Assembly: GCA_963702695.1 (NCBI GenBank)
Contig: CAVPDS010000002.1
Coordinates: forward strand, 418,217 to 482,216
Reading direction: 5' to 3'
From: VAZQ01 sp963702695
Lineage (GTDB): Bacteria; Pseudomonadota; Alphaproteobacteria; Rhizobiales; Xanthobacteraceae
Length of the DNA: 64,000 nucleotides
Below are positions 1 to 9,006 of the stretch, piece by piece (the stretch's first letter is position 1; every line of letters starts with the position of its first letter). The notes under the pieces were generated by a model. The model saw only the letters and a list, made by a program, of their open reading frames with translations. It was not told where the DNA came from and did no database searches. The position numbers and the translations under genes are program-made.

Positions 1-296
1 ACAAGCCAGCCTCGCTCTATGAGGCCTTTCCCGCGCCCGAGGCGCGCCGGCTCGTCGAGCGCTTCGAATGGCATTACACGCCCAAGCACGGCAGTTGGCT
101 CGACATGGCCGAATCCGAACTCGGCGTGCTTGCGTCGCAATGTCTGGATCGCCGCATCGCCGACAAACAAATCCTCGCCCACGAAGTCACCGCATGGCAG
201 GACCACCGCAACAAGCACCACGCCAAAGCCGACTGGCAATTCACAACCGCAAACGCCCGCGTCAAGCTGAACAGATTGTACCCTCAGTTCGAGTGA
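1..296 (+). mobile_element. IS630-family transposase, C-terminal part (cut by window edge)
   Basis: The reading frame is open from base 3 to the stop at 294-296 and gives about 97 residues. They match the end of IS630-type DDE transposases: a Trp-His-Tyr-Thr-Pro stretch, then HGSWLDMAESELGVL, which holds the third catalytic acidic residue, then a basic tail. The gene starts left of the window, so I cannot tell whether the element is complete. It is not the same element as the IS630 copy at 20409-21473, whose C-terminus differs. It lies next to a degraded RTX tail and may mark one edge of the secretion island. Confidence 0.8.
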
Positions 297-646
297 CTCG
301 GGCGACTAGTGTGGTTTGCTCATGCGGCCTTGTTAGCGTGCCCAAAATAGCGCGGCAAGGCCGCGCCGCACGGCTGCACAAGCGGTTATTGTCCGGCATG
401 CTGCTCGTGCGGGAAAGGTTCAGATTGGCTTCCAGACGCAATGCTGGAATCTTGGACTAAATTGAAATTGGGACAGACTCTGAAACTACCTGCGTGATGT
501 TCGACACTTGCCCGCTGTCATGGCCGGGCTTGGTCACGGCCATCCACGTCTTTTGGTATGACTCACGAACTAAGGCGTGGATGCTCGCGACGAGCGCGGG
601 CACGCCCAGTCAACCATTGCGTGGGTTAGTCTGATGCAGGTCGGCT
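297..646. other. Intergenic stretch with one palindromic repeat
   Basis: I see no supported gene in these 350 bases. The only recognisable structure is the short palindromic repeat at 518-553. The first bases probably include the end of the IS630-type element, but its inverted repeat cannot be defined without the left end. Confidence 0.5.
518..553. repeat. Short palindromic intergenic repeat
   Basis: TGGCCG at 521-526 pairs with CGGCCA at 537-542 around a GGCTTGGTCA loop, followed by a CCACGTC tail. A sibling with the same layout (TTGCCG ... CGGCAA) lies at 8886-8914. Similar GCCGGGCTTG-type repeats are widespread between genes of Bradyrhizobium and relatives. That they are a family is my recollection, not computed here. 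Confidence 0.5.
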
Positions 647-1399
647 TCAGCTCGTTACCAGCCAATCGACAACGACGTGCTGCGGTGCGCTGGTCTGGTC
701 GAGCTCGACGTTGAGGGCGGTGCCGACATGCACGCCATCGAGTTGCGCGAGGGTGGTCCAGGGACCATCTTTGGGGGCCGCGGGATCGCCCCGGTGTATG
801 ACGTCGCTCATGACCTGAAGCGTTGCGAAGGTGTTGCTCGGATCCTCCTGCGCACGAACCTCCGCGGCGGCAACCGGGATGCCGAGGCTCGCGAACACGC
901 TCGCGACGTCGACCGTGTCGCTCGACGGAGTGATATGAGGAACCGGCCCGGCCGCAGACTGGACGGTGCCGGTGTTGCCGGGCGAGGTGTTGTCCTGGGG
1001 CTGGGCGGGGTCTCTGTCGACGAGAACTGGGCCCGCGGCGTCCCCGGACGAGTCGCTGGAACCTGCAGTCGCGTGCATGCCGAAGTCGCTCGCAGAGGTC
1101 CCGTCGACCACGTGCGCCGCCGCGACGGCAGCATCCTCGACCTGGATTTGATGCAGGATGTGCGTCGTATCAAGCACGTCGATTTGGTCGCCCGCCAACG
1201 CCCCGTCAATCCGGGCGACGTCAACCCAATGCGAGCTGTCGGTGTTCACTTGAAGAACCGCGAATGTGCCGCTCGCGTCTTCCTGCGCCCGCACCTGGGT
1301 CGCGTCGGAGGAGGACCGATTCTGTGCGCCGTCCGACAAGGTCGACAAGTCGATCGTATCGCCCTGCAGGGCGTCATAGTTGGCGATGTCAGTGATCAT
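647..1399 (-). pseudogene. RTX / type I secretion substrate, C-terminal remnant
   Basis: The 250-residue frame starts abruptly inside a typical RTX C-terminal region (ITDIANYDALQGDTIDL). It contains two copies of a unit that begins VRAQED and runs on to an Ile/Leu-Asp-Gly motif, as in the C-terminal target domain of VC_A0849-like type I substrates. A TGA lies in frame just upstream of the first ATG, and there is no N-terminal domain, RBS or signal. I read it as the 3' end of an older substrate gene whose body was deleted. It lies behind the secretion operon on the same strand. The S8 protease in this window carries a similar unit. Confidence 0.6.
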
Positions 1400-1656
1400 C
1401 GGATCCGTCGGCAGCCTTGGACCTCATACTGATGCGACTTCGCCAGTATTGGCGCGTCGACCTATGTCGACATCTCTTTCCAATCGCCGCAGCGAACGTA
1501 AGGTATCAAACAAACCGACCCCCCGTTGGTCTCGGATGGCCATACATGATCTCGTCGTCAACAGCAAGGTTGCGGCCATTAGCCATTAGTGATGCCGAAC
1601 TGGCGCCTTGACGCGTGCGGTATGTGCTCTGGAGGTTAATCCGTTGACCGCGGGCA

Positions 1657-3030
1657 TTATTTTTCGCGGAAGGCTCTGGCGAATTGGTCGTGGAGTGGGC
1701 GGATGAGGTAGGAGAGGACGGTTCGGGGGCTGGTCTGGATGAAGGCTTCGACCGGCATGCCGGGGACGAGGCGCAGGCCGCCGAGGCGGGCGACTTCGGC
1801 GGGCGGGACGGAGATGCGGATTGTGTAGTAGCGGTTTCCGGTCTTCTGGTCTTCGGTGACGTCGGCGGAAATGGTTTTGACTTCGCCGTTGAGCTCGGGC
1901 GTGGTGCGCTGGTTGAAGGCGGAGAACCGCAGCACGGCGAGCTGGCCGATGCGCAACTGATCGATGTCCTGCGGCGGGATCTTGGCCTCGACGTCGAGCG
2001 TGTCGGATTCCGGCACGATCAGCATGATCTGCTCGCCCTGCGCGATCACGCCGCCGACGGTGTGGACGTTGAGCTGGTGCACCATGCCGTCCTGCGGGGC
2101 GCGGATGTCGACGCGGCGCAGCTGATCCTCCGCCGCCACCTTGCGCTCGACCAGTTCGGCGGTCTTGGCGCGGATGTCGGCGAGGTCCTTGCCGACCTCG
2201 CTGCGCATGTCCTGGTCGATCTGCAGGATCTGCAGCTCGGTCTCGGTGATCTTGCCTTTGGCCTGCGCGATGGTCGCGATCGTCTGGCCGCGCTCGCCGT
2301 CGAGCCGCGCCTTCTCGCGTTCGAGCGCGGTCACCCGCGTATAGGGCACCAGGTTCTTGTTCCAGAGCTCGTTGACGCCATCGAGCTCCTTGGTGATCCA
2401 CTCGATCTGATCGGCCTTGGATTTGATCTGGGCGTCGTAGCCGGTGATCTCCTCGTGCAACTGGGTGATGCGCTCGTTGAGCTGCGAGCGCTGGCCCTCG
2501 CGCGCCGCGCGCCGCACCTCGAACTGCCGGCGCTCGCCGTTGACCGCCTTGGCGACGTCGGGATCGGCCCTGCGCGCGAGCAGTTGCGCCGGGAAATCGA
2601 TCGTGTCGGCGCCGTCGCGCTCGGCTTCCTCGCGCGCCTGGCGGGCGGTGTATTCGTCGAGCTGCTTGGTCACGATGCCGAGGTTGGCGCGGGTCTGCAC
2701 GTCGTCGAGGCGCAGCAGCACGTCGCCGGCGTGGACCTGATCGCCGTCGCGCACCCGCAGCTCGCCGACCACGCCGCCGGTCGGGTGCTGGACCTTCTTG
2801 ACGTTGGAGTCCACCACCAGTTGCCCCTGCGCGATCACCGCGCCGGAGAATTCCGTGGTCGCCGCCCAGCCGCCGAGCCCGAACACCAGCACGAGCGCCA
2901 TCACGCCGACGGCGAGCAGGTGGTGGCGCAGCGAGCGGCGCAGCGCCGACCTGCCGGCAGCGGCGGGGTTCATGCTGACGACGGTGCCGTCGTCGGCCGC
3001 GTGCATCCGCTCATTCATCCGCTCACTCAT
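1657..3030 (-). CDS. Type I secretion periplasmic adaptor (HlyD family)
   Basis: This 457-aa protein is the membrane fusion subunit that links the inner-membrane ABC exporter to a TolC-like outer-membrane channel. A short cytoplasmic N-terminus is followed by one membrane segment at about residues 36-57. Then come a biotinyl-lipoyl-like half (VQHPTGGVVGELRVRDGDQV), a long coiled coil at about 110-290, and the second lipoyl half with a beta-barrel region (RAPQDGMVHQLNVHTVGGVI). This is the usual PrtE/HlyD layout and length. It starts 7 bases after the ABC gene stops, so the two are surely one operon. No outer-membrane TolC gene is present, so the channel must be encoded elsewhere. Confidence 0.93.
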   Translation of the reverse strand: MSERMNERMHAADDGTVVSMNPAAAGRSALRRSLRHHLLAVGVMALVLVFGLGGWAATTEFSGAVIAQGQLVVDSNVKKVQHPTGGVVGELRVRDGDQVHAGDVLLRLDDVQTRANLGIVTKQLDEYTARQAREEAERDGADTIDFPAQLLARRADPDVAKAVNGERRQFEVRRAAREGQRSQLNERITQLHEEITGYDAQIKSKADQIEWITKELDGVNELWNKNLVPYTRVTALEREKARLDGERGQTIATIAQAKGKITETELQILQIDQDMRSEVGKDLADIRAKTAELVERKVAAEDQLRRVDIRAPQDGMVHQLNVHTVGGVIAQGEQIMLIVPESDTLDVEAKIPPQDIDQLRIGQLAVLRFSAFNQRTTPELNGEVKTISADVTEDQKTGNRYYTIRISVPPAEVARLGGLRLVPGMPVEAFIQTSPRTVLSYLIRPLHDQFARAFREK

Positions 3031-3037
3031 CGCTCAC

Positions 3038-4780
3038 TCATCCCTTGCCTGCGATGGGTTCGGAGACCACCCGCAATCCTTCCGCGGGCGGGGAGACCGC
3101 CGGACGCCGCAACAGCTTGGCGAGCACCTCTTCCTTCGGTCCGACCATCTGCGCGCGCCCCTGCGCCATCACCAGCAGCAGGTCGACGCCGGCGATCGCG
3201 CTCGGCCGATGCGCGATGATGACGACGATGCCGCCGCGGGCGCGCACCCCGAGGATCGACTGCGTCAGCGCCTCCTCGCCCTCCGAATCGAGATTGGAAT
3301 TGGGCTCGTCGAGCACCACCAGGAACGGGTCGCCGTAGAGCGCGCGCGCCAGCGCGATCCGCTGCCGCTGGCCGGCCGAGAGCACCGCGCCGCTTTCGCC
3401 GATCTGCGATTCATAGCCGTCCGGCAGCTTCAGGATCAGCTCGTGCACGCCGGCCGCCTTGGCCGCCGCGATCACCTTGTCCGGGTCCGGCTTCGGGGCG
3501 AGCCGCGCGATGTTCTGGGCGACCGTGCCGGCCATCAGCTCCACGTCCTGCGGCAGGTAGCCGACGTTGCGTCCCAGCAGCGCCGGCGGCCACTGGTCCA
3601 GGGTCGCGCCGTCGAGCCGGATGGTGCCGCGCGCCGGCGGCCACACCCCCACCAGCGCGCGCGCGAGACACGATTTGCCCGACGCGCTCGGCCCGATGAT
3701 GCCGAGCCCGTTGCCCTTCTCCAGCCTGAAGGCGATATCCTGCACCACCAGCCGCTTGTCGCCGGGCGGCACCACGCTGACCGCGTCCACCACGTAGCTC
3801 GTCATCGGCTTCGGCAGCGCCATCTGGTCCCGTTCCTGCGGGATCTTGGCCAGCAGTTCGCGCAGCCGCCGCCAGCTCTGCCGGAACGCGACAAAGCCGC
3901 GCCAGTTGGCGATCGCCAGATCGACCGGCGCCAGCGCGCGCGCCGACAGGATCGAGCCGGCGATGATGATGCCGGCGGTGGCCTCCTGGTAGATCACCAG
4001 ATAGCCGCCGACCCCGAGCACCGCCGATTGCAGCGCCATGCGGCAGACCTTCGAGGTCGCCGCGAAGCCGCCGGCGACGTCGCTGGCGCGCTGCTGGCTG
4101 TCCTGGTACTTGCCGTTGACCTCGCCCCAGATGCCGGAGAGCTGCGGCCCCATCCCCATCGCCTGCAGCGCTTCGGCGTTGCGCCGCGAGGCCTCGGCCA
4201 GCGCATTGCGCCGCGCCGCCAGGCCGACCGCGGTGCGGGTCGGCTCGCGGGTGTAGATCTCGGTCAACAGCGTGATCGCGATCAGCACCACGGCGCCGAC
4301 GGTCGCCGCCACCCCGATCCAGACGTGAAAGACGTAGCAGATGCCGAGGTAGAACGGCATCCACGGCAGGTCGAGCAAAGCCAGCGGCCCGCTGCCGGAC
4401 AGGAACGAGCGAACCTGGTCGAGGTCGCGCAGCGGCAGCAGCCCGTCGCCGGCGCTGCGGGTCGCCAGCGCCAGCCGCGCGATCGTCTGATAGACCCGCG
4501 CGCTCAGGCTCTCGTCGAGCGAGCGGCCGATGCGCACCAGCACCCGGCTGCGCAACAGGTCGAGAACCCCCTGAAAGCCATACAGCCCCAGCGCCAGCAC
4601 CGACAGACCCACCAGCGTCGGAACGCTGCGGCTCGGCAGCACCCGGTCGTAAACCTCCAGCATGTAGAACGAGCCGGTCAGATACAGCACATTGATCATC
4701 GCGCTCGCAATCGCAAGCCCAATGATCGCAGCACGACACGCGCTCAAAGCCTTCGCTAGTTCACTACGCATCGGTCCCAC
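3038..4780 (-). CDS. Type I secretion ABC transporter, permease/ATPase
   Basis: This 580-aa half-transporter has a membrane domain (about residues 15-310) fused to an ATPase domain (about 335-560). It shows Walker A GPSASGKS (near 365), the signature LSAGQRQR (near 468), Walker B FLVVLDEP and an H-loop IIAHRP. There is no N-terminal C39 peptidase domain, which places it in the PrtD-like group that exports RTX proteins with a C-terminal signal. The start could also be the ATG nine bases downstream (MRSEL). It is the first gene of the operon, divergent from a substrate gene at 5215. By position it should serve the RTX and repeat proteins of this island. Confidence 0.93.
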   Translation of the reverse strand: MGPMRSELAKALSACRAAIIGLAIASAMINVLYLTGSFYMLEVYDRVLPSRSVPTLVGLSVLALGLYGFQGVLDLLRSRVLVRIGRSLDESLSARVYQTIARLALATRSAGDGLLPLRDLDQVRSFLSGSGPLALLDLPWMPFYLGICYVFHVWIGVAATVGAVVLIAITLLTEIYTREPTRTAVGLAARRNALAEASRRNAEALQAMGMGPQLSGIWGEVNGKYQDSQQRASDVAGGFAATSKVCRMALQSAVLGVGGYLVIYQEATAGIIIAGSILSARALAPVDLAIANWRGFVAFRQSWRRLRELLAKIPQERDQMALPKPMTSYVVDAVSVVPPGDKRLVVQDIAFRLEKGNGLGIIGPSASGKSCLARALVGVWPPARGTIRLDGATLDQWPPALLGRNVGYLPQDVELMAGTVAQNIARLAPKPDPDKVIAAAKAAGVHELILKLPDGYESQIGESGAVLSAGQRQRIALARALYGDPFLVVLDEPNSNLDSEGEEALTQSILGVRARGGIVVIIAHRPSAIAGVDLLLVMAQGRAQMVGPKEEVLAKLLRRPAVSPPAEGLRVVSEPIAGKG

Positions 4781-5214
4781 AGCACGCCTTCATCGCGGTC
4801 GACATAGTTCCAGAAGCAGATGTTGCAGGCCGTCGAATTCCATTGGACAACCCTGCGGTCCATTGTGGAATTCGCGGCTGTCCAGATCGAGAGAGTTCTC
4901 GATTTGAATAGTCCCCTTCGCAACGCAACTCTCGGCCCGGCCAGCACCTGGATACGTCCCGCAACCGTGGCGGCTGCGGTTTAGATTGCAGCAATTTCCT
5001 TAAAGTTTCCGGCTGATGGAACCCGCCGCGGCCCGGCCGACGGGTCGTGACCCCGCGGCTGACGTTCACCTTGCCGCCAAGTCGCGGCATGATCGTCTAT
5101 CATATTCTCCATTAACGTGTTATTAAGTTATTCAAGAGTTAACGCGCGGCGGAACGGTTATTCATTCGTTAACTCGGGGGCATCAGTTCCATTTCAGTAG
5201 ATTTTGTGTGACCG
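4781..5214. promoter_or_regulatory. Divergent intergenic region between secretion operon and substrate gene
   Basis: These 434 bases separate the ABC gene (minus) from the substrate gene at 5215 (plus). The last 120 bases are AT-rich and contain several TTAAC/GTTAA elements (5110-5175), which suggests promoter or operator DNA. I cannot define -35/-10 boxes with confidence. No gene is supported here. Confidence 0.4.
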
Positions 5215-5408
5215 ATGGCGAATTTTGTCCTTACCACGCTGCGCGACGCGTTCTTTGGAAGCCCTGCCGAGGACAACTTTTTTTTTCTGACCCCTGATAC
5301 GCTGCAGTCCACCGATACGATCGTTGGCGCTGCCGGACCATTTATCGATTTCGCGGTTGCGACGGCGCCTGGGTCGATCGCGGCGACGCAGTTCTCGGGT
5401 GCAAGCGG
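5215..5408 (+). pseudogene. 5' fragment of short VCBS-repeat protein, cut by an IS element
   Basis: These 65 codons begin MANFVLTTLRD and align with the start of the giant protein at 18169 (MATFVFTLSTD), including a shared pattern from NFxFxTPxTLQ to TQFxGxSG. The frame then runs into the IS3-family element at 5409. Joining base 5408 to base 6840 restores an uninterrupted frame (…SG-LEQLRLSG…), so this is the true N-terminus of the gene continued at 6840-8781. No clear Shine-Dalgarno site is visible before the ATG. Confidence 0.75.
5395..5408 (+). repeat. Left copy of 14-bp direct repeat flanking the IS3-family element
   Basis: TCGGGTGCAAGCGG occurs here and again at 6826-6839, immediately outside the two ends of the element. 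One copy would be the original target. Fourteen bases is far longer than the 3-5 bases usual for the IS3 family. Confidence 0.7.
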
Positions 5409-5471
5409 TGAGCTGACCCCGGTTTCTTTGGACACCACATTGTCCACGAGAACCGAGAAGGAATGGCCCTC

Positions 5472-5882
5472 ATGAAAGACAGTCTTCTTGAATTGTCTGC
5501 TGCTTTTGTTGGTCCTGTGGGAAGCGAGGGCGGGCGCAGCCCGTCCACGCTTTCCATAGGACAAGCGGTGCCAACCGGAGGGCTGGCACCGGGCCAGCGC
5601 TGGAGCGTTGGTCGCAAGCGCGAAGTGGTCCTTCGCCTGCTGCGTGGCGAGGCGGCAGAAAGCCTGTCGCGGGAATTGGGCGTGCCGCTGTACCGGCTGG
5701 AGCGCTGGCGCGAGCGCGCGCTATCGGGGATCGACGGATCGGTGCGGGAACGCGAGGGCGATGCGGTGAGCGAAGAGCTAGCCGCGGCTATGAAGCGGAT
5801 CGGCGAACTCACAATGGAGAATGAAGTGTTGCGGGCTCGGGTGGGGCATGTTGGCCCTTTGGCCCGGCGGAGGTCGCGGTAA
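5472..5882 (+). CDS. IS element OrfA, helix-turn-helix protein
   Basis: This protein of about 136 residues carries a helix-turn-helix (WSVGRKREVVLRLLRGE, then SRELGVPLYRLERWRERAL) and a C-terminal Leu-rich segment (AAMKRIGELTMENEVLRARV), the usual OrfA plan of DNA-binding plus oligomerisation. I prefer the ATG at 5472, because AAGGA at 5459-5463 is then well spaced. An in-frame ATG at 5463 is also possible. Its stop overlaps the OrfB start as TAATG, so OrfB is probably made by termination-reinitiation rather than the ribosomal frameshift typical of many IS3 elements. Confidence 0.8.
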   Translation: MKDSLLELSAAFVGPVGSEGGRSPSTLSIGQAVPTGGLAPGQRWSVGRKREVVLRLLRGEAAESLSRELGVPLYRLERWRERALSGIDGSVREREGDAVSEELAAAMKRIGELTMENEVLRARVGHVGPLARRRSR

Positions 5883-6790
5883 TGGCCGCCGCGATCTCGC
5901 CTAACACCGGCCGAGCCTACGGCGTCGCACGCGTCTGCGACGGCTTTGGGGTTGCGCGTTCATCATTCTACGCTTGGCGGCGGCAGCAGGAATCCACCGC
6001 CCCGCCGCAGACACGATTACGCCGAGGTGCCAAACCGGCGATCGCGGACGCCGCGGTGCTGAGCGCCATCCGCGCCGATCTCGACCGCTCGCCCTGGATT
6101 GGTGAAGGGCATCGCAAAATATGGGCGCGGCTGCGCGTACTTGACGGCATTCGAGTTGCCCGTAAGCGAGTGCTGCGGTTGATGCGGGAGAATGGCCTGC
6201 TGTCGCCACACCGCCACCTGGCACGACAAGGCGAAGCCCACGACGGCCGCATTATCACCACGGCGCCAAACCTGATGTGGGGCACCGACGCAACGCAAAT
6301 CCCGACCGTGCTGGATGGCAAGGTCTGGCTGTTTGCCGTCGTCGACCACTGGAACGCGGAAGCTATGGGGTGGCACGTTGCCAAGATTGGTAATCGCTAC
6401 GCCGCTGCCCAGGCTGTCGGCATGGCGATCAAAACAGAGTTCGGCGCCGTTGCGGCCGCGATCGCACGCGGTCTTGCCCTCCGTCACGACCATGGCAGCG
6501 CATTCATGGCCGACCACTTCCAGAACCAGATCAAGTTCTGGGGCATGGCTCCGAGCTTCGCCTTCGTCGGCGAGCCCGAAACCAACGGCGTGGCCGAACG
6601 CTTCTTCCGGACCTTCAAGGAACAGGTCATCCACGGCCGCATCTACCGGACCATCGACGATGTTCGCGCTGCCGTGCGGAAATTCTTCGAACTCTACAAC
6701 GCCCAGTGGCTCATCGAGAAAAACGGGCTACGCAGCCCGCGTCAAACGCGTTTCGCCTGGGAGCAAGCCGCCATGAACAACGCCGCTTAA
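5882..6790 (+). CDS. IS element OrfB, DDE transposase (rve integrase core)
   Basis: This 302-aa transposase catalytic subunit begins with an HTH_21-like segment (GEGHRKIWARLR). The integrase core carries the acidic triad in LMWGTDATQ, LRHDHGSAFM and NGVAERFFRTFKEQ. Length and order match IS3-family OrfB. It appears intact. It is encoded by the element that interrupts the 711-aa substrate gene. Confidence 0.88.
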   Translation: MAAAISPNTGRAYGVARVCDGFGVARSSFYAWRRQQESTAPPQTRLRRGAKPAIADAAVLSAIRADLDRSPWIGEGHRKIWARLRVLDGIRVARKRVLRLMRENGLLSPHRHLARQGEAHDGRIITTAPNLMWGTDATQIPTVLDGKVWLFAVVDHWNAEAMGWHVAKIGNRYAAAQAVGMAIKTEFGAVAAAIARGLALRHDHGSAFMADHFQNQIKFWGMAPSFAFVGEPETNGVAERFFRTFKEQVIHGRIYRTIDDVRAAVRKFFELYNAQWLIEKNGLRSPRQTRFAWEQAAMNNAA

Positions 6791-6825
6791 ATCAAACTTG
6801 TGTCCAAAGAACCGGGCGCGGTACA

Positions 6826-6839
6826 TCGGGTGCAAGCGG
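6826..6839 (+). repeat. Right copy of 14-bp direct repeat flanking the IS3-family element
   Basis: Identical to 5395-5408 (TCGGGTGCAAGCGG). Beyond it the host reading frame resumes with LEQLRLSG. Confidence 0.7.
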
Positions 6840-8781
6840 GCTTGAGCAATTGCGGCTGTCCGGAACTGGCGACACCGTCACACTGACGGATGCGCTGGTC
6901 GCGGGCTCGAGCGCCGGCTACTTCACGGTCATCGATGGCGCGGCCAACGACTTCAGCATCGTCGGGACCGCCGACGACAGCGGCGACGGCAAGAGCGATC
7001 TGATCTGGCGCGAGGATGACGGGACCGTCGCGCTTACGACGACGCCCAATCTCTCGGCGCTGACGTCGGTCAATCAGGCGGTCGGGACCAATTGGATTTC
7101 AGTCGGCCTTGATTGGCACCTCCAGGCCGAGGCTGACGTCAGCGGTGACGGCCGCGCCGACCTGATCTGGCGCAACGACAACGGCTCGGTGGCAGTCTGG
7201 ACTCTGAACGGCACGCAACCGCTGTCGGCCGGAACCGTCGCCACGGCCAGCGCCGACTGGCACATTGTCGGCAGTGCCGATTTCAACGCTGATGGGCGAT
7301 CCGATATTCTCTGGCGCGACGACAATGGATCAGTTGCGGTCTGGACGCTGAACGGCGCTCAGTTGCAATCGACCGGCGTCCTCGGGACCGCAGGATCTGA
7401 TTGGCATATCGCCGGCACCGCCGATTTCAGCGGGGATGGGCGAGCGGATATCCTTTGGCGTGACGACAACGGCTCAGTTGCGATCTGGACAGTGAATGGC
7501 ACTGCGCTGCAGTCAGCCGGAGTGGTCGCTACTGCGGGCAACGACTGGCATATCGCCGGCACTGCCGATTTCAACGGCGATGGGCGATCGGATATTCTCT
7601 GGCGCGACGACAATGGCGCGGTCGCGATCTGGCAGTTGAATGGCGCCCAGTTGCAGTCGGCCGCGGTTATCGCTACGCCGGGCGCGGACTGGCACATCCT
7701 GGGCACCGCCGATTTCAACGGCGATGGGCGCGCCGACATTCTGTGGCGCAACGACGATGGCTCGGTTGCCGTCTGGACCATGAACGGCGCCCAGATCCTG
7801 GGCGCGAACGTCGTCGGCAAGGCCACCGGCGACTGGCACCTGGTTTCGACCAACGATTACGATGGCGATCACAAGGCCGACCTCCTGTGGCGCAACGATG
7901 ACGGCTCGCTGGCCGAATGGTCGATGAACGGCGGCCAGATCGCATCGATCCAATCGCTGATGGTCCATGGCAATGACACCATCAACGCTTCGGCCGTGGA
8001 CGCGAGCCGCGCCATTCACGTTTACGTCGGCAGCGGCAACGATATCTATAATGGCGGCGCCGAAGCGGACACGGCCTTCGTCGAGAGCAGGCAGATCACA
8101 AGCAGCGACACTATCAACGGTGGCGCGGGCACCGACACGCTCGTGCTGCAGGACACCAACGGAACGCTGACGTCGAGCCAATTGCAGAACGTCACCGGCT
8201 TCGAAGCCGTCACGCTGACCAACGGCGGCGCCGTCACGCTCAGCGATGGCAACTTCGGCGGCGCATCGCTGACGGTGAACGGGGCGAGCGCGGTCGACAA
8301 CGTCGACGCCAGCAGCGTTACGGCTGCGCACTCGATCGTGTTCAACGGCGGCGGCGGCGCTGACACCTTCAAGGGCGGCGCCGGAGACGATCAGTTCCTG
8401 ATCCCCGACAGCAACTTCGGCTCGCTGCAGGGAAACGGCGGGATCGATCGCATCGTCTTGACGCAGCCGGGACAGTCGTTCAATCTCGACGCCAATGTCT
8501 CGAAGATCAGCGGCGTAGAGGTCATCGATCTTAGAAGTTCAGCGGGAGCGGAACTCTCCTTCACCAGCGATGACATTTTGCATCTCAATCCCACCGGCCA
8601 CAGTCTTTATGTCGTGGGCGGGTCCGACGACGACGTCGTGGGTGGCGCTGGCTGGTCGCTCATATCAACGACCAACAGCAATGCTGAAGTCGCTTCTGGT
8701 GTGAATTTTATCCATTACCTCAATACGAACGGAGCCGACCTGTTTCTTTCAGACCTAATTCCGATAGCGGTTCCGCTTTGA
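6840..8781 (+). pseudogene. Main part of short VCBS/FG-GAP repeat protein (IS-disrupted; 711 aa when joined)
   Basis: Joined to 5215-5408 this gives a 711-aa protein close to the first roughly 750 residues of the giant protein. After the N-terminal domain come about seven tandem repeats of roughly 48 residues (about 105-440), each with DFNGDGRxDILWRNDDGSVA, a Ca-binding DxDGxxD loop as in FG-GAP/VCBS propeller repeats. A Gly/Asp-rich segment (GGGGADTFKGGAGDDQFL) and a final roughly 100-residue domain follow, and the protein stops at GADLFLSDLIPIAVPL. The giant paralogue continues for thousands of residues at this point. There is no Sec signal peptide, so export by the neighbouring type I system is inferred. 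In its present state a full-length product cannot be made. The 3' part has no obvious start of its own. Confidence 0.78.
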
Positions 8782-8885
8782 GGTCGTCTTTGCATGTGTG
8801 CCACCTTCGCTCGTGATTTACTTCGCGAAGCGGCGGTGACGAGTCAGCCTTTGTGACGTTTACCAACGGCGTTACACGCTGATCG

Positions 8886-8914
8886 TCATTGCCGGGCTTG
8901 TCTCGGCAATTCCA
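8886..8914. repeat. Short palindromic intergenic repeat
   Basis: TTGCCG at 8889-8894 and CGGCAA at 8904-8909 form a stem around a GGCTTGTCT loop. It is a sibling of the repeat at 518-553. It lies in the convergent gap (8782-9006) between the substrate gene and the membrane protein gene, where I see nothing else. Confidence 0.5.
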
Positions 8915-9006
8915 ACAGGGTGAGCACGGCGGTGCCCTTCAACTGAATGGCTGGGACAAGTTCGGCCATCTCGCGGGGAGAGCGTCGAACATCGTGACGG
9001 TAGGTG

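Larger units (their letters stand above)
5409..6825 (+). mobile_element. IS3-family-like insertion sequence (1,417 bp)
   Basis: The element has two consecutive transposase frames and imperfect terminal inverted repeats. The left end reads TGAGCTGACCCCGGTTTCTT and the right end, reversed, TGTACCGCGCCCGGTTCTTT; both continue into TGGACAC. It ends in TG...CA. A 14-bp direct repeat flanks it. It sits in codon 65 of a substrate gene, and its clean removal together with one repeat copy restores that gene. The boundaries are read directly from the repeats. The exact subgroup of the IS3 family is not assigned. Confidence 0.88.

Noticed and set aside
2798..4759. Long plus-strand frame (653 codons) opposite the secretion genes
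   Set aside because: It is antisense to the clear ABC and HlyD genes, has a His/Arg/Gln-rich composition typical of a GC-rich shadow frame, and shows no domain.
4764..5090. Minus-strand 108-codon frame before the ABC gene
   Set aside because: No family features. It lies in the divergent promoter gap and would need to overlap the ABC gene start.
6960..7960. Tandem DNA repeats considered as a CRISPR or satellite array
   Set aside because: The roughly 144-base period is in frame and encodes the FG-GAP/VCBS-like protein repeat. There are no spacers or cas genes.
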